From: Chloroflexota bacterium
GTDB lineage: Bacteria; Chloroflexota; UBA11872; UBA12225; JAJDUF01
Length of the DNA stretch: 64,000 bases
Assembly: GCA_022826725.1 (NCBI GenBank)
Contig: JAJDUF010000013.1
Coordinates: 1-64,000, forward strand
Direction: 5' to 3'
The notes beneath the pieces were generated by a model, which saw only the letters and a program-made list of their open reading frames with translations, was not told the origin of the DNA and ran no database searches. The position numbers and the translations under genes are program-made. Of the stretch, positions 53,399 to 62,380 are shown piece after piece (the first letter of the stretch is position 1; each line of letters starts with the position of its first letter).

Positions 53399-54400
53399 GT
53401 GACAGCATCCACCGACCTACCCCCACTAGACGGTCCCCCACCTGTTGATGCCTCCCTCCAGGGACTGGACCTGCTTACGGTCGCCGATGTCACCGAACGG
53501 CAGTTGCATAACGTCCTGACCTTGGCTCGCTGGCTCAAGGCGGTTCGGCGAGCCGGCCGGCCGCACCGTTTTATGGCCGAACGCTCGCTGGCGATGATTT
53601 TCGAAAAGGCGAGCCTGCGGACGCGCTGCACCTTTGAGGTGGGCATGACGCAACTCGGCGGCCATGCGATTGACCTAGCGAGCGAGCATGAGCGGCTAGG
53701 CGTGCGGGAGACCGTACCGGACATCGCACGCAACCTGGAGCGCTGGGTGGATGTCATCATGGCGCGTGTCCACAGCCACGCTACGGTCACGACGCTCGCC
53801 GAGTACGCCGGTATCCCCGTCATCAACGGGCTATCCGACCTGACTCATCCGTGCCAGGCCGTCGGCGATCTGATGACCATATACGAGCACCGCGGGCACT
53901 TGCGCGGCCTCCAGCTGGCCTTTGTCGGCGATGGATTCAACGTGGCGCACTCGCTACTGCTCGCCGCCGGTACGCTGGGCCTCCAGCTCTTCGTGGCGAC
54001 GCCCGCCGGGTACGAGCCGCAGCCGGAAGTCGTGGCGCGGGCACGTGCGCTTGGCACAAAGACAGGTGCGGAGATCACGCTCGGTCACGACCCGCGCGAA
54101 GCGGTGGTGCAGGCCGACGTAATCTACACCGATGCGTGGGTGAGCATGGGGCAGGAAGAGGAGGTCGCGCGGCGGCTCCAAGTCTTTCCACCCTTCCAGG
54201 TGAATACCGAATTGTTGACTTTGGCGGCACCGGATGCGCTGGTGATGCACTGCCTACCCGCCCACCGGGGCGAGGAAGTGACCGATGAAGTGCTGGACGG
54301 GCCACAGTCGGTCGTGTTCGATCAGGCCGAGAATCGTCTCCACGCGCAGAAGGCGATCTTGGTCTCGCTCGTCGGCGTTGCAGCCGAAGCAACAGCCTAG
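53399..54400 (+). CDS. argF: Ornithine carbamoyltransferase
   Basis: The ~333-residue protein has OTCase motifs. FEKASLRTRCTFEVGM carries the carbamoyl-phosphate site (usually STRTR; here SLRTR, with Ala for the preceding Pro). HPCQAVGDLMTIYEH, VGDGFNVAHSLLLAAG (usually GDGNN), DAWVSMGQEEE for ornithine and HCLPAHRGEEV complete the set. It makes citrulline in arginine synthesis. GTG 53399 is chosen because AGAAGG lies upstream and the frame before is unconserved. No other arg genes are nearby. Active-site replacements are conservative and need not abolish activity. Confidence 0.92.
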   Translation: MTASTDLPPLDGPPPVDASLQGLDLLTVADVTERQLHNVLTLARWLKAVRRAGRPHRFMAERSLAMIFEKASLRTRCTFEVGMTQLGGHAIDLASEHERLGVRETVPDIARNLERWVDVIMARVHSHATVTTLAEYAGIPVINGLSDLTHPCQAVGDLMTIYEHRGHLRGLQLAFVGDGFNVAHSLLLAAGTLGLQLFVATPAGYEPQPEVVARARALGTKTGAEITLGHDPREAVVQADVIYTDAWVSMGQEEEVARRLQVFPPFQVNTELLTLAAPDALVMHCLPAHRGEEVTDEVLDGPQSVVFDQAENRLHAQKAILVSLVGVAAEATA

Positions 54401-54508
54401 GGACAGCGGAGGCCCATAGCGCCTGTACGGTCGGTAGTCTCCGGTTCCGGTTGGAGCGAGCCGGAGTAAAAGCGACGGCCGGGCCACGAAGAGCGAGAGG
54501 AAGGCACC

Positions 54509-55348
54509 GTGCAAGACATACCCTACCTGCTGTCAAGGTTGACCCCCCTCGCTATTCTCGATATCGTCCTAGTCACGATCATCTTTTATGCCCTCCTCTC
54601 CGTCATTCGCGGTACGCAGGCCGATCAACTCGTGCGCGGCATCCTGATCCTGCTCCTCGCGGCGGTAGTTATTGGCTACTTTTTCCAGCTCACGATCTTC
54701 AACTGGTTGCTGGTCAGCAGCTTACCGGCGCTGCTGCTCGCCGTTCCGGTGATCTTCCAGCCCGAGATCAGACGCGCTCTGGAACAGCTAGGACGCACGG
54801 GTAGTCTGGTCACCCATCCCTTGACCCATCCGTTTAGTAGCTTTCAGCCCAGCGACAGTAGCTCGGCAGACAAAGTCATCAACACCATCATCGAGGCCTG
54901 CATTCGCTTGTCCGAACGCCGCCATGGCGCGCTCATGGTGATCGAGCGCTCGACCGGACTGGAGGAGTACGTGCAGACGGGCGCGGAGCTGGATGCCGAG
55001 CTAACGTCCGATCTCTTGGCGCAGGTGTTCTATCCACGCACGCCACTGCACGACGGCGCGGTGATTATCCGCGGGCCACGCCTCGTCGCGGCACGAGTCT
55101 TGCTCCCCCTATCGGACAGCGCGCGGCTCGATCCTGACGTGGGGACCCGTCACCGGGCAGCGGTCGGCATCACGGAGCAGAGCGATGGACTGTCCGTTGT
55201 CGTCTCGGAGGAGAGCGGGGCGATCTCGATAGCGGTAAACGGGCGTCTGCTGCGAAACCTGACCACCGAGCGCCTGCGGAGTCTGCTACAAACGCAGCTC
55301 GCCTCACAGCGATTTCTGGCTCCCTGGCGGCCCGTTCGCGCTGCATAA
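54509..55348 (+). CDS. cdaA: Diadenylate cyclase CdaA
   Basis: The 279-residue protein has three N-terminal membrane helices (about 16-33, 41-60, 63-81) and a DAC (DisA_N) domain. The domain has the DGA motif (TPLHDGAVIIRG, about 179-189) and the GTRHRAA motif (about 212-218) that make c-di-AMP from two ATP. CdaA is the usual housekeeping synthase, regulated by CdaR. GTG 54509 follows GAAGGCACC. The cdaR gene follows 52 bases downstream. glmM, the third member of the usual trio, is not in the window. Confidence 0.95.
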   Translation: MQDIPYLLSRLTPLAILDIVLVTIIFYALLSVIRGTQADQLVRGILILLLAAVVIGYFFQLTIFNWLLVSSLPALLLAVPVIFQPEIRRALEQLGRTGSLVTHPLTHPFSSFQPSDSSSADKVINTIIEACIRLSERRHGALMVIERSTGLEEYVQTGAELDAELTSDLLAQVFYPRTPLHDGAVIIRGPRLVAARVLLPLSDSARLDPDVGTRHRAAVGITEQSDGLSVVVSEESGAISIAVNGRLLRNLTTERLRSLLQTQLASQRFLAPWRPVRAA

Positions 55349-55400
55349 CGAGCATCCGTCCATTATGTGCCTTGCTCCCCACTCACGGGGACAGTGAGCA

Positions 55401-56909
55401 GTGCAACAGTTTCAAGATTCTGCTACCTGGCAGACCATCCGCGCGCTTGGTCACTACGCGCGGCGGCAGGCGCGTGAGGCCCTCGGCTGGCGCTTGCTGC
55501 TGGCGCTCGTCCTTTCCGTGGCCATCTGGGCCGGCCTCACCTTGGAACGCAACCCCCAACGTCAGGAAGTGTTTCCTAGCGAGCTTACCGTCGAGATCAC
55601 CGGCCTGCCGGCAAACCTGATCGTCCTCAACGAAGTTGTACCCGTCAGAGTGCGCGTGAACGCCCCGGTGGAAAGCTACCGACGTTTGCAGTCCACCAGC
55701 TTTGTCGCCTCGGTTGATCTCCGTGGCGCCGGTCCCGGCTTGCACCGGTTTCCGGTGCAGGTCGAGGTGTCCGATCCCCAGGTGGAGATCATCGAAGTGC
55801 TTCCCAACGACGTGGACGTGCGCCTGGAAGAGCTAGTGATGAAACGGCTGCCGGTACAGATGCGGATTCTGGATACGCCACCATTCGGCTACCGCTATGA
55901 AGACCCTATTCTTGAGCCGCAGGATGTCCGCGAAAACGGCATCACGATCAAGGGGCCGCGGAGCCTCGTCGAGCGCGTCACCGAAGTGCTGGCCTCGGTA
56001 CAACTGGGGACCGAGACAACGACAATTGATCGCACCATCCGACCGGAGCCGCGCGGCCCATCGGGGGTCGTCGGCGGCGTGACTTTGGAGCCGGAAACCG
56101 TCACCATTCGGGTCCCCGTTCACCAGCTATCCGGCTTCAAGACCGTTCCGATTGTGCCGCAAGTAGGCGGCCAGCCGGCGCCCGGCTATATATTGCAAGG
56201 CATCGAGCTAACACCGCTTGCGGTCGAGGTCGTCGGCGATCCCGATTTGCTTGCCGGCATCACGGTCATCCCCACCACCGTCGTGGACATCAGCGGAGCC
56301 ACGGAGAACGTTACCGTCGAGACCGTCTTGTCGCTGCCCACCGGGGTCTCGCTGTCCTATGAGCAGCGTATCGTCGCCACCGTCCGTATCGTGCCGGTGC
56401 AAGGCCAAACGGTAATCACGGCAGCCTTAGCCTGGATCAACCTCGGCCCCGGTCTGCGGATCAGTCTGCAACCGACGACGGTAGAGGTCACCGTCAGCGG
56501 CCCGCAACCGCAGTTGCTCCGGTTGACCGGTGCCGGTCTGTCCGCGACCGTGAATGCGGCCGGCCGCGGGCCGGGCATTCACACGGTACCGGTCCTCCTA
56601 GCAGCCATCCCCGAGGGCACAACGGTGAACCGGCTCCAGCCTCAGACGGTGACGTTGCTCATCGAGCCGTTACCAACGCCGATCCCGTCACCTACCGTCA
56701 TCCCGACGCCCACCTCGACCGCTACGCCCACGCTGACGCCGACCTCGACGCCGACGTTGACGCCGACCCCGACACCGACCAGCACCCCAACCGCCACGCC
56801 CACGATCACCAGCACTCCGACGGTCACCGGCACCCCACCGACGTCCACTCCATCACCGGCTGGCAGCCCAGCGCCGGCAACACCGACGCCGACGGCAAGC
56901 GGCTCGTAG
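55401..56909 (+). CDS. cdaR: CdaR, YbbR-domain regulator of CdaA
   Basis: The 502-residue protein has one N-terminal membrane helix (about 29-46), then repeated YbbR domains (about 55-420) made of strands such as PSELTVEITGLPANL and VTVSGPQPQLL, expected outside the membrane. A C-terminal ~75-residue Thr/Pro-rich low-complexity tail of Pro-Thr/Ser-Thr dipeptide repeats follows (about 425-500). YbbR proteins hold CdaA in check. The tail could anchor to the cell wall or carry glycans. GTG 55401 is the likely start. Confidence 0.88.
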   Translation: MQQFQDSATWQTIRALGHYARRQAREALGWRLLLALVLSVAIWAGLTLERNPQRQEVFPSELTVEITGLPANLIVLNEVVPVRVRVNAPVESYRRLQSTSFVASVDLRGAGPGLHRFPVQVEVSDPQVEIIEVLPNDVDVRLEELVMKRLPVQMRILDTPPFGYRYEDPILEPQDVRENGITIKGPRSLVERVTEVLASVQLGTETTTIDRTIRPEPRGPSGVVGGVTLEPETVTIRVPVHQLSGFKTVPIVPQVGGQPAPGYILQGIELTPLAVEVVGDPDLLAGITVIPTTVVDISGATENVTVETVLSLPTGVSLSYEQRIVATVRIVPVQGQTVITAALAWINLGPGLRISLQPTTVEVTVSGPQPQLLRLTGAGLSATVNAAGRGPGIHTVPVLLAAIPEGTTVNRLQPQTVTLLIEPLPTPIPSPTVIPTPTSTATPTLTPTSTPTLTPTPTPTSTPTATPTITSTPTVTGTPPTSTPSPAGSPAPATPTPTASGS

Positions 56910-56911
56910 GG

Positions 56912-57012
56912 AGGCGCACCTCCCCCCACCTTAGCCCTCCCCCGGAGCCAGTTCCAGAGGAGGGAATGTACCGTCCCCCTGCGGAGCGGGGGGGCCATAG
57001 GGGGCCGGTAGT
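56912..57012. repeat. Composite GC-rich palindromic intergenic repeat (copy g)
   Basis: Between the convergent cdaR and GT4 genes: GGAGGCGCACCTCCCC, CCCTCCCCCGGAG, GAGGGAATGTACCGTCCCC, then GCGGAGCGGGGGGGCCATAG and GGGGCCGGTAGTC. The tail repeats that of copy e almost base for base. Confidence 0.75.
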
Positions 57013-58250
57013 CAAAGCTCCAGCGCCGCCGTGTATGCCGCCTCTGCGCGTGGCGCCAGTTGCTCCCACGCAAACTGCCGCGCGATACGCCGGTGACCGG
57101 CAGCGCCAAGGCGGGCGGCGCGGTCCGGATCGCTCAGGATGGTCACGAGGGCAGCGGCGAGGGCCTGATCGTCGCCGGGCGGCACCAAGAGTCCCGTAGT
57201 CGGATGGTCAATATAGCTGCCGTGCTCACCGACCCGTTCGGCCACCACCGGCAGGCCCAGCCACAGTAGCTCGGCCAGCTTCATGGAGCATTTGGCGCGG
57301 TTGGCGACGGTATCGTCGGCCGGGACCAGCGCCACATCGGCCGCGCGGAGCGCACCGGGCAGAGACGCTCGATCCAGCCAGCCCGCAAAGTGAACCGAGT
57401 CGTCAAGCCCCAGCCGCCGGGCCTCCTCCCGCAGGCGCCGCTCCTGACCATACTTGCCGGCGCCAACGACCAGCAGCGCCGCGTCCGGGAGATGCGCCTG
57501 CACCGCCGCCAACACGCGCGCCGGGCGCTCCGGCGCAAATTCGAAGAAGCGGGTATAGAGCAGGATCGTCGGCCGCCGGCCCAGCCCGAGCCGCGCGCGG
57601 ACGGCTCCACCGGAGGCCCGCTGCCAATCCAGGTAATCCGTCGGCGACAAGCCATTGGGCAGATAGACTACCCGGTCCGCCGGTCCGCCGAGCGCAGCCG
57701 TGCGCTCCCGCAGGCTGCGGCTGGCGACCGTCACGGCGTCGGCATGTTGGAGTCCCCAGCGCTCCTGCCGGTCGAACACCTCCTTCTGCCAGCCGGGGTA
57801 GGCGTCTTCGTATTTATTCCAGCCTTCATGGCCCTCCCAGTCATCGGCATCTACCACCAGCGCCGGGGACCGGCGTCGGGGCACAGCGCGGCGGCACCGG
57901 AGCAGCCAGTGTGCCAGGCCGGCTACCCCCTTGGGCTTGGACAGATGGATGATGTCCGGCCGACAGGCGAGCGCAGCGCGAGCCAAGCGCAGACTGAGTA
58001 GCGCGAGACCCGGCCCACCTCGTATGCCGGCCGCGGCGGCGCCCGGTGGTAAGGAGAGGCAATGAACGGCGGCTTCGCCGGTACGCCACCGCCGGCCGGC
58101 TTCCGGCGGGTGGTCATAGGGTGGAATCAGCACCGTAACCATATGTCCACGCGCCGCCAATGCACGTGCCAGCGGCAGTATGCGCGCGCGCGTCGTGCCT
58201 TTCGGTTGCGTGCCGAACGGTGCCACAAAGACGATACGCCACGCTCGCAT
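57012..58250 (-). CDS. Glycosyltransferase family 4 (GT-B fold)
   Basis: The 412-residue protein starts RIVFVAPFGTQPKGTTRARILPLARAL, a GT-B N-terminal pattern. Its C-terminal half has YTRFFEFAPERPARVLAAV, FAGWLDRASLPGALRAADVALVPADD and LLWLGLPVVAERVGEHGSYI in the usual donor-site region. In place of the canonical E-x7-E there is VANRAKCSMKLAELLWLG. This variation is seen in distant GT4 members. It probably works on a surface glycan or glycolipid. The YfhO-like gene lies upstream on the same strand 60 bases away. Confidence 0.8.
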   Translation of the reverse strand: MRAWRIVFVAPFGTQPKGTTRARILPLARALAARGHMVTVLIPPYDHPPEAGRRWRTGEAAVHCLSLPPGAAAAGIRGGPGLALLSLRLARAALACRPDIIHLSKPKGVAGLAHWLLRCRRAVPRRRSPALVVDADDWEGHEGWNKYEDAYPGWQKEVFDRQERWGLQHADAVTVASRSLRERTAALGGPADRVVYLPNGLSPTDYLDWQRASGGAVRARLGLGRRPTILLYTRFFEFAPERPARVLAAVQAHLPDAALLVVGAGKYGQERRLREEARRLGLDDSVHFAGWLDRASLPGALRAADVALVPADDTVANRAKCSMKLAELLWLGLPVVAERVGEHGSYIDHPTTGLLVPPGDDQALAAALVTILSDPDRAARLGAAGHRRIARQFAWEQLAPRAEAAYTAALEL

Positions 58251-58310
58251 GTCGTGATCCTACCCTGTCGTGCCGGTAGCTGGGCGGCCGAAGCACAGCA
58301 TACTCCGCCG

Positions 58311-61300
58311 CTACACGACACCTTTCGCCGACTCGGCGTTGCCAGGAGTGGCACGGTTGCTACGCCAAGCGCGCCGGACCGGCGACCACAACAGCGTGCC
58401 GAGCACTATGGCGAGCGTGAGACTGCTGACGAGGAGACCGCGCTGAAACGGAGTCGGATGATACGTGAACTCGATCCGATGAGCGCCGGCCGGCACATGG
58501 ACCCCCCGAAAGAGGTAGTTCGCTTGCAGCAGGCTGGCCGGTGCGCCGTCTACGGTGACACGCCAGCCCGGATAGAAGGTGTCGGTGAGCACGAGGAGGC
58601 CCGGTCGCGCGGCGTCGGTTTCGACGATGACACGCTCCGGCTCCTCTACGACCAATGTCGCGGCCCCGCTTGCGGCGCCGCCATCCTGGCCGGCGATCTG
58701 CCAGCGGGACACGCCGACTGCGCCGTCATCCGACGAGCGACCGTTCTCCCCAAGCGGCGCAGGACGAGGCACGGCACCCCACGCGACGAGTTGTTCCGCA
58801 CTGACCAATCCGGTCCGATCCCCGTCGTGCGGACTGAGACCCATCAGCCCGCGCACGACCTGCTGGAGCGCCGCGGACGCCGTGTTGAGTGCGGTCTTCA
58901 GGCCGGTGCGCCGGGGTGGCGGGGACACGGCCGGGCGACTCGGCGCCATTGACAGCACGGCCTCTTGCCCCGGCGTGAATGCTTCATCCTGCAGCAATTG
59001 CAAGGTCGGCGCCCCGGCGGGAGCCAGCCACGCCGTATGCACGAGGTAGGCCCGCGGCAGAGCTGTGCGGTGGGTATACACGTTCTGGTTGGGCAGCATG
59101 GTCAGTTCGAGGTAGTCGTCGTCGCTGAGTGCGATAGGCTGGAACAGCGGGCGATTGATCCCGGTCGGCGAGGGCCCAATGAGGGTCAGGCCATGCAGTT
59201 GCACAACCGGCGCGTCAGCCAACAGCTCCACTTCGACGCGGCTCACGGTGATCGGACGGTTGACCGGACGGAGGTCGCCGGGAAAGTGGAGGTCCATGAT
59301 CGCTACGGCCGCCAGCGGCGCTCCCTCCCCCGGCAACTGGCGCACCAGGGCCGGCCGGCCGTGGGCACCGGCCGCCCCGGCGAGCACCAGGGCATCCGCC
59401 AATTGCTCCCCGGCTATCCCCGTGGCCGCGGCCACGGCGCCATCAGTGCCATAGACCCGGAAGCGCAGCACGGGTTGACCTGCCGGTACGTCTGGCCCGG
59501 CAGTTATGGTGGTGACGAAACTGACTTGCGTGATCTGCCGCGGCTGCCCCGGCGAGAACCAATAGTGCGGCTGCCGTCTCGATAGCTCCACCGCTTGCCC
59601 GACATTGAACGGCACCGTGTTCACGTCGAGGTCGGCGAGACGGTCGGTGACAATCGCCGTGACGCCGAGGACTTGCAGGAGCCGCTGCGACGGTATCTCG
59701 TCAACCTGATCGCGCAAAAGGCCATCAGAGGCCAGCGGCTCGCCCGGCAGCGCGAGGGCCTTGAATTCAACGTACCGGCGCAGCGGCAGCACGCCGCCGT
59801 CGTAGCCGTCAATCGTGGCAATACCGTGGGCGAGCGGCAAGTTAGGCGTCAGAATATCCTGGTACTTCGTGTGGATCAGGATTGACCGTAGCTCGGCCGC
59901 CGGCAACCGGTCCTGATACGGCTCCAGCAACACGTGCGTATCGTATGGCTCGTAGGCCGTGCTGGCGATACTCAAGAGCCGCTGCGGCTGCGGCAGGGTA
60001 CGTAGATGCTGCAAGACCGGGCGGTCGCCGATGTAGACCTCCGCCGGGATCGGCCGGCTGTATTCGAGACCGCGACTGGCAACGACCAACTCGCCGACCG
60101 CTACGGCACCGAGCAAGATCGCCAGCACACGCCGCCACCCCAATCCGCTGCCGTTCGCGGTGATGGCCGTGGTCGCGGCGGTGCAGACCAGGGCCACGCC
60201 GGCTAGGAGCGCCCAACGCCAGACTAGGGCGCCGGGAATGGTGACACTGCCCAGCTGTTGCAGTGGGAACAACACCAGCACGGCGGCGGCGCCAGCCAGA
60301 GCTAAGGCGGCCAACCGGGCCAGCACTGGGCCACGCCCCTCCCGTGCCGCGCCCCACATCCAATCCAGGCCGAGGCTGGCCAACGCCGCGAGCGCCAGGG
60401 ACCAGACCATCAGCCACCGCGCCGGGACGCGAAATAAGTCGAGGCCGGGCAGATACGGGTAGAGCAGGCCGTAGAACGGCGTGTATTTGCCCAGCGCCAA
60501 GAGCAGGGTGGTCAGCGCCACCGCCCCCCAAAAGCGCGTAGCGCCCTCGCCGAACCGGAGCAGCAAGCCGACGCCGGCCAGCAGCAGCCCGACCACCCCG
60601 ACGTAGCCGATGTACTCGGCGCTCGTCGGACCGGTAAGCCCATGGGTCGGCAACAGACCGGCCAGCAGCTCCGGCGGTGGCAGCGAAAACGAAACGGCTT
60701 CGCCAAAGGGGAGGCCGCCGCCGCGGGTGGAGCGGCCAGTAAGCTCCCCGGTCGGAAAGAGTTGCACGCTGGCCAACGCCGCAGCGAGAGTGACGCTCCC
60801 CACCAAGACGAGCAGCGCGGTCACCGCCGCGGCCAGGCGGCGCGCGTGACCGGCCGACCAACGGCCGAGCGCGCGGGCTATGCGCTGCCCTGGTCGGCCC
60901 CGGCCGCTGAGACTGAGCCAGGCGCCATAGGCCGCCAGCGTCACGACCGTCATATAGGATTCTTGGCTGTGGCCGGCCAGGAGCTGGGTCGCCAGGATGG
61001 CCCCGGTGACCACCGTCCAGCGGCCGCAGCCGCGGCTGACCGCACGATGGAAGGTGAGGAGTGCCAGCGGGAGCCAGACGACGGCATTGAGCTGGTTGAG
61101 ATGCCCGACCTGCGCGCCGACAAACCCGCCGAAGCCGAACAGCGCGCCGCCCACAACAGCGGCCGGACGCGCGACTGCGAGGCTATGGCGCAGCCACAGA
61201 TAAGCAAAGAGGCTGGCGAGGAAGAGGTGGAGAATCACCGACCAGTTCAGGGCAATCGTCGGTGCTAGGAAATAAAACAGCGCATTGAGGGGGTAGAACA

Positions 61301-61583
61301 CCGCCGTCTGAATGTTCGCCAAGAACGGCACACCGTAGAACAGGTAGGGGTTCCAGTGTGGCAGCTGGCCGCTCCGAATGACCTCGCCGGCATACGCGCG
61401 ATAGGGATAGAAATAGGTGAGCGTATCGTAGCCGGTGACGACAAACTGCCCGCTCAGGAGTCGCCAGCAGAGTACGGCCGTGATGGCTGCGAGGAGCTGG
61501 CCCGGGGCGAGCGACACCCAGGCGGACGGGATGGAAAAAGGGGGCCAAGAAGGCACGCGGGACGGGGCTTCGGCGTTGTCCAC
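58311..61583 (-). CDS. YfhO-family large membrane protein, putative glycosyltransferase-like
   Basis: The 1090-residue protein has 11-13 membrane helices in the first ~520 residues and a second hydrophobic segment near the end (about 1045-1065). The N-terminal half has GYDTLTYFYPYRAYAGEVI (about 53-71), an Asp-rich loop, PHWNPYLFYGVPFLANIQTAVFYPLN and LSGHSQESYMTV. The C-terminal ~450 residues are a large outside domain. YfhO-like proteins are implicated in lipoteichoic acid glycosylation. It is followed by the GT4 gene on the same strand. Size and topology fit, but the function is inferred from the family only. Confidence 0.75.
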   Translation of the reverse strand: MDNAEAPSRVPSWPPFSIPSAWVSLAPGQLLAAITAVLCWRLLSGQFVVTGYDTLTYFYPYRAYAGEVIRSGQLPHWNPYLFYGVPFLANIQTAVFYPLNALFYFLAPTIALNWSVILHLFLASLFAYLWLRHSLAVARPAAVVGGALFGFGGFVGAQVGHLNQLNAVVWLPLALLTFHRAVSRGCGRWTVVTGAILATQLLAGHSQESYMTVVTLAAYGAWLSLSGRGRPGQRIARALGRWSAGHARRLAAAVTALLVLVGSVTLAAALASVQLFPTGELTGRSTRGGGLPFGEAVSFSLPPPELLAGLLPTHGLTGPTSAEYIGYVGVVGLLLAGVGLLLRFGEGATRFWGAVALTTLLLALGKYTPFYGLLYPYLPGLDLFRVPARWLMVWSLALAALASLGLDWMWGAAREGRGPVLARLAALALAGAAAVLVLFPLQQLGSVTIPGALVWRWALLAGVALVCTAATTAITANGSGLGWRRVLAILLGAVAVGELVVASRGLEYSRPIPAEVYIGDRPVLQHLRTLPQPQRLLSIASTAYEPYDTHVLLEPYQDRLPAAELRSILIHTKYQDILTPNLPLAHGIATIDGYDGGVLPLRRYVEFKALALPGEPLASDGLLRDQVDEIPSQRLLQVLGVTAIVTDRLADLDVNTVPFNVGQAVELSRRQPHYWFSPGQPRQITQVSFVTTITAGPDVPAGQPVLRFRVYGTDGAVAAATGIAGEQLADALVLAGAAGAHGRPALVRQLPGEGAPLAAVAIMDLHFPGDLRPVNRPITVSRVEVELLADAPVVQLHGLTLIGPSPTGINRPLFQPIALSDDDYLELTMLPNQNVYTHRTALPRAYLVHTAWLAPAGAPTLQLLQDEAFTPGQEAVLSMAPSRPAVSPPPRRTGLKTALNTASAALQQVVRGLMGLSPHDGDRTGLVSAEQLVAWGAVPRPAPLGENGRSSDDGAVGVSRWQIAGQDGGAASGAATLVVEEPERVIVETDAARPGLLVLTDTFYPGWRVTVDGAPASLLQANYLFRGVHVPAGAHRIEFTYHPTPFQRGLLVSSLTLAIVLGTLLWSPVRRAWRSNRATPGNAESAKGVV

Positions 61584-61587
61584 CGGC

Positions 61588-62160
61588 TTACAGTTCGTTG
61601 GTTAGCAGGATTGCTTCTGCTACTTCGCGCATTGTCTTGCGCGTATTCATACTCAGACGCTGAATCCTGCGGAACGCATCGGCCTCTTTGAGACCTTGGG
61701 TGTCCATCAGCAGCCCCTTGGCGCGCTCCACCAGCTTGCGCGTCTCCAGCGTATCTTGGAGATCCACAAGGTCTCGCTCTATAGTTTGGAACTCACGGTA
61801 GCGGGCCATCGCCACCTCGATGGCCGGCGCGAGGTCCGCCTCTTGAAACGGTTTGACCACGTATCCGACGACACCGGCCTCTTTGGCCCGCTCCACGAGG
61901 TCTTTTTCGCTGTAGGCGGTGAGCAGCAGCACCGGGGCGATACGCTCGCCGGTCAAGACGCGCGCGGCGTCAATGCCATCCATCCCTGGCATCTTGATGT
62001 CCAGGATAACGAGGTCGGGGCGCAGCTCGCGCGCGAGGTTGACCGCGCTCTCGCCCTCGCTGGCCTCACCGACCACGGCGTAGCCGAGCGAGGAGAGCAT
62101 TTCCTTGAGGTCCATGCGGATGATCGACTCGTCATCCGCGAGAACGATGCGAATCGGCAT
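61588..62160 (-). CDS. Response regulator with ANTAR RNA-binding output domain
   Basis: The 190-residue protein has a receiver domain (residues 1-120) with acidic pocket ADDE (8-11), phosphoacceptor D54 (VILDIKMPGMDG) and the conserved Lys in YVVKPF. An ANTAR domain follows (about 130-188: RKLVERAKGLLMDTQGLKEADAFRRIQRLSM). ANTAR proteins bind a tandem stem-loop in nascent mRNA to prevent termination, often for nitrogen genes. No histidine kinase is next to it. Its stop lies four bases before the start of the YfhO-like gene on the same strand. Confidence 0.9.
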   Translation of the reverse strand: MPIRIVLADDESIIRMDLKEMLSSLGYAVVGEASEGESAVNLARELRPDLVILDIKMPGMDGIDAARVLTGERIAPVLLLTAYSEKDLVERAKEAGVVGYVVKPFQEADLAPAIEVAMARYREFQTIERDLVDLQDTLETRKLVERAKGLLMDTQGLKEADAFRRIQRLSMNTRKTMREVAEAILLTNEL

Positions 62161-62380
62161 TGATTCCTCACCGGCCTGGAGCGACTGGAGCGACCGGGAC
62201 GGCCGGATTGCCAGACGACCTTGGTAGTCTCAGCATCGAGAGGCGGCAGAACCAACCGGTTTGCCCCCCACATACGCGGGCCTTACAACACCGCCTTCTC
62301 ATCTTATCTCGCTACTACCTGGGCCGTCAAGAAAGCAGCGTAGGAAAGTACCAGCGCTCGCTATACTGCGAGGACAACGC

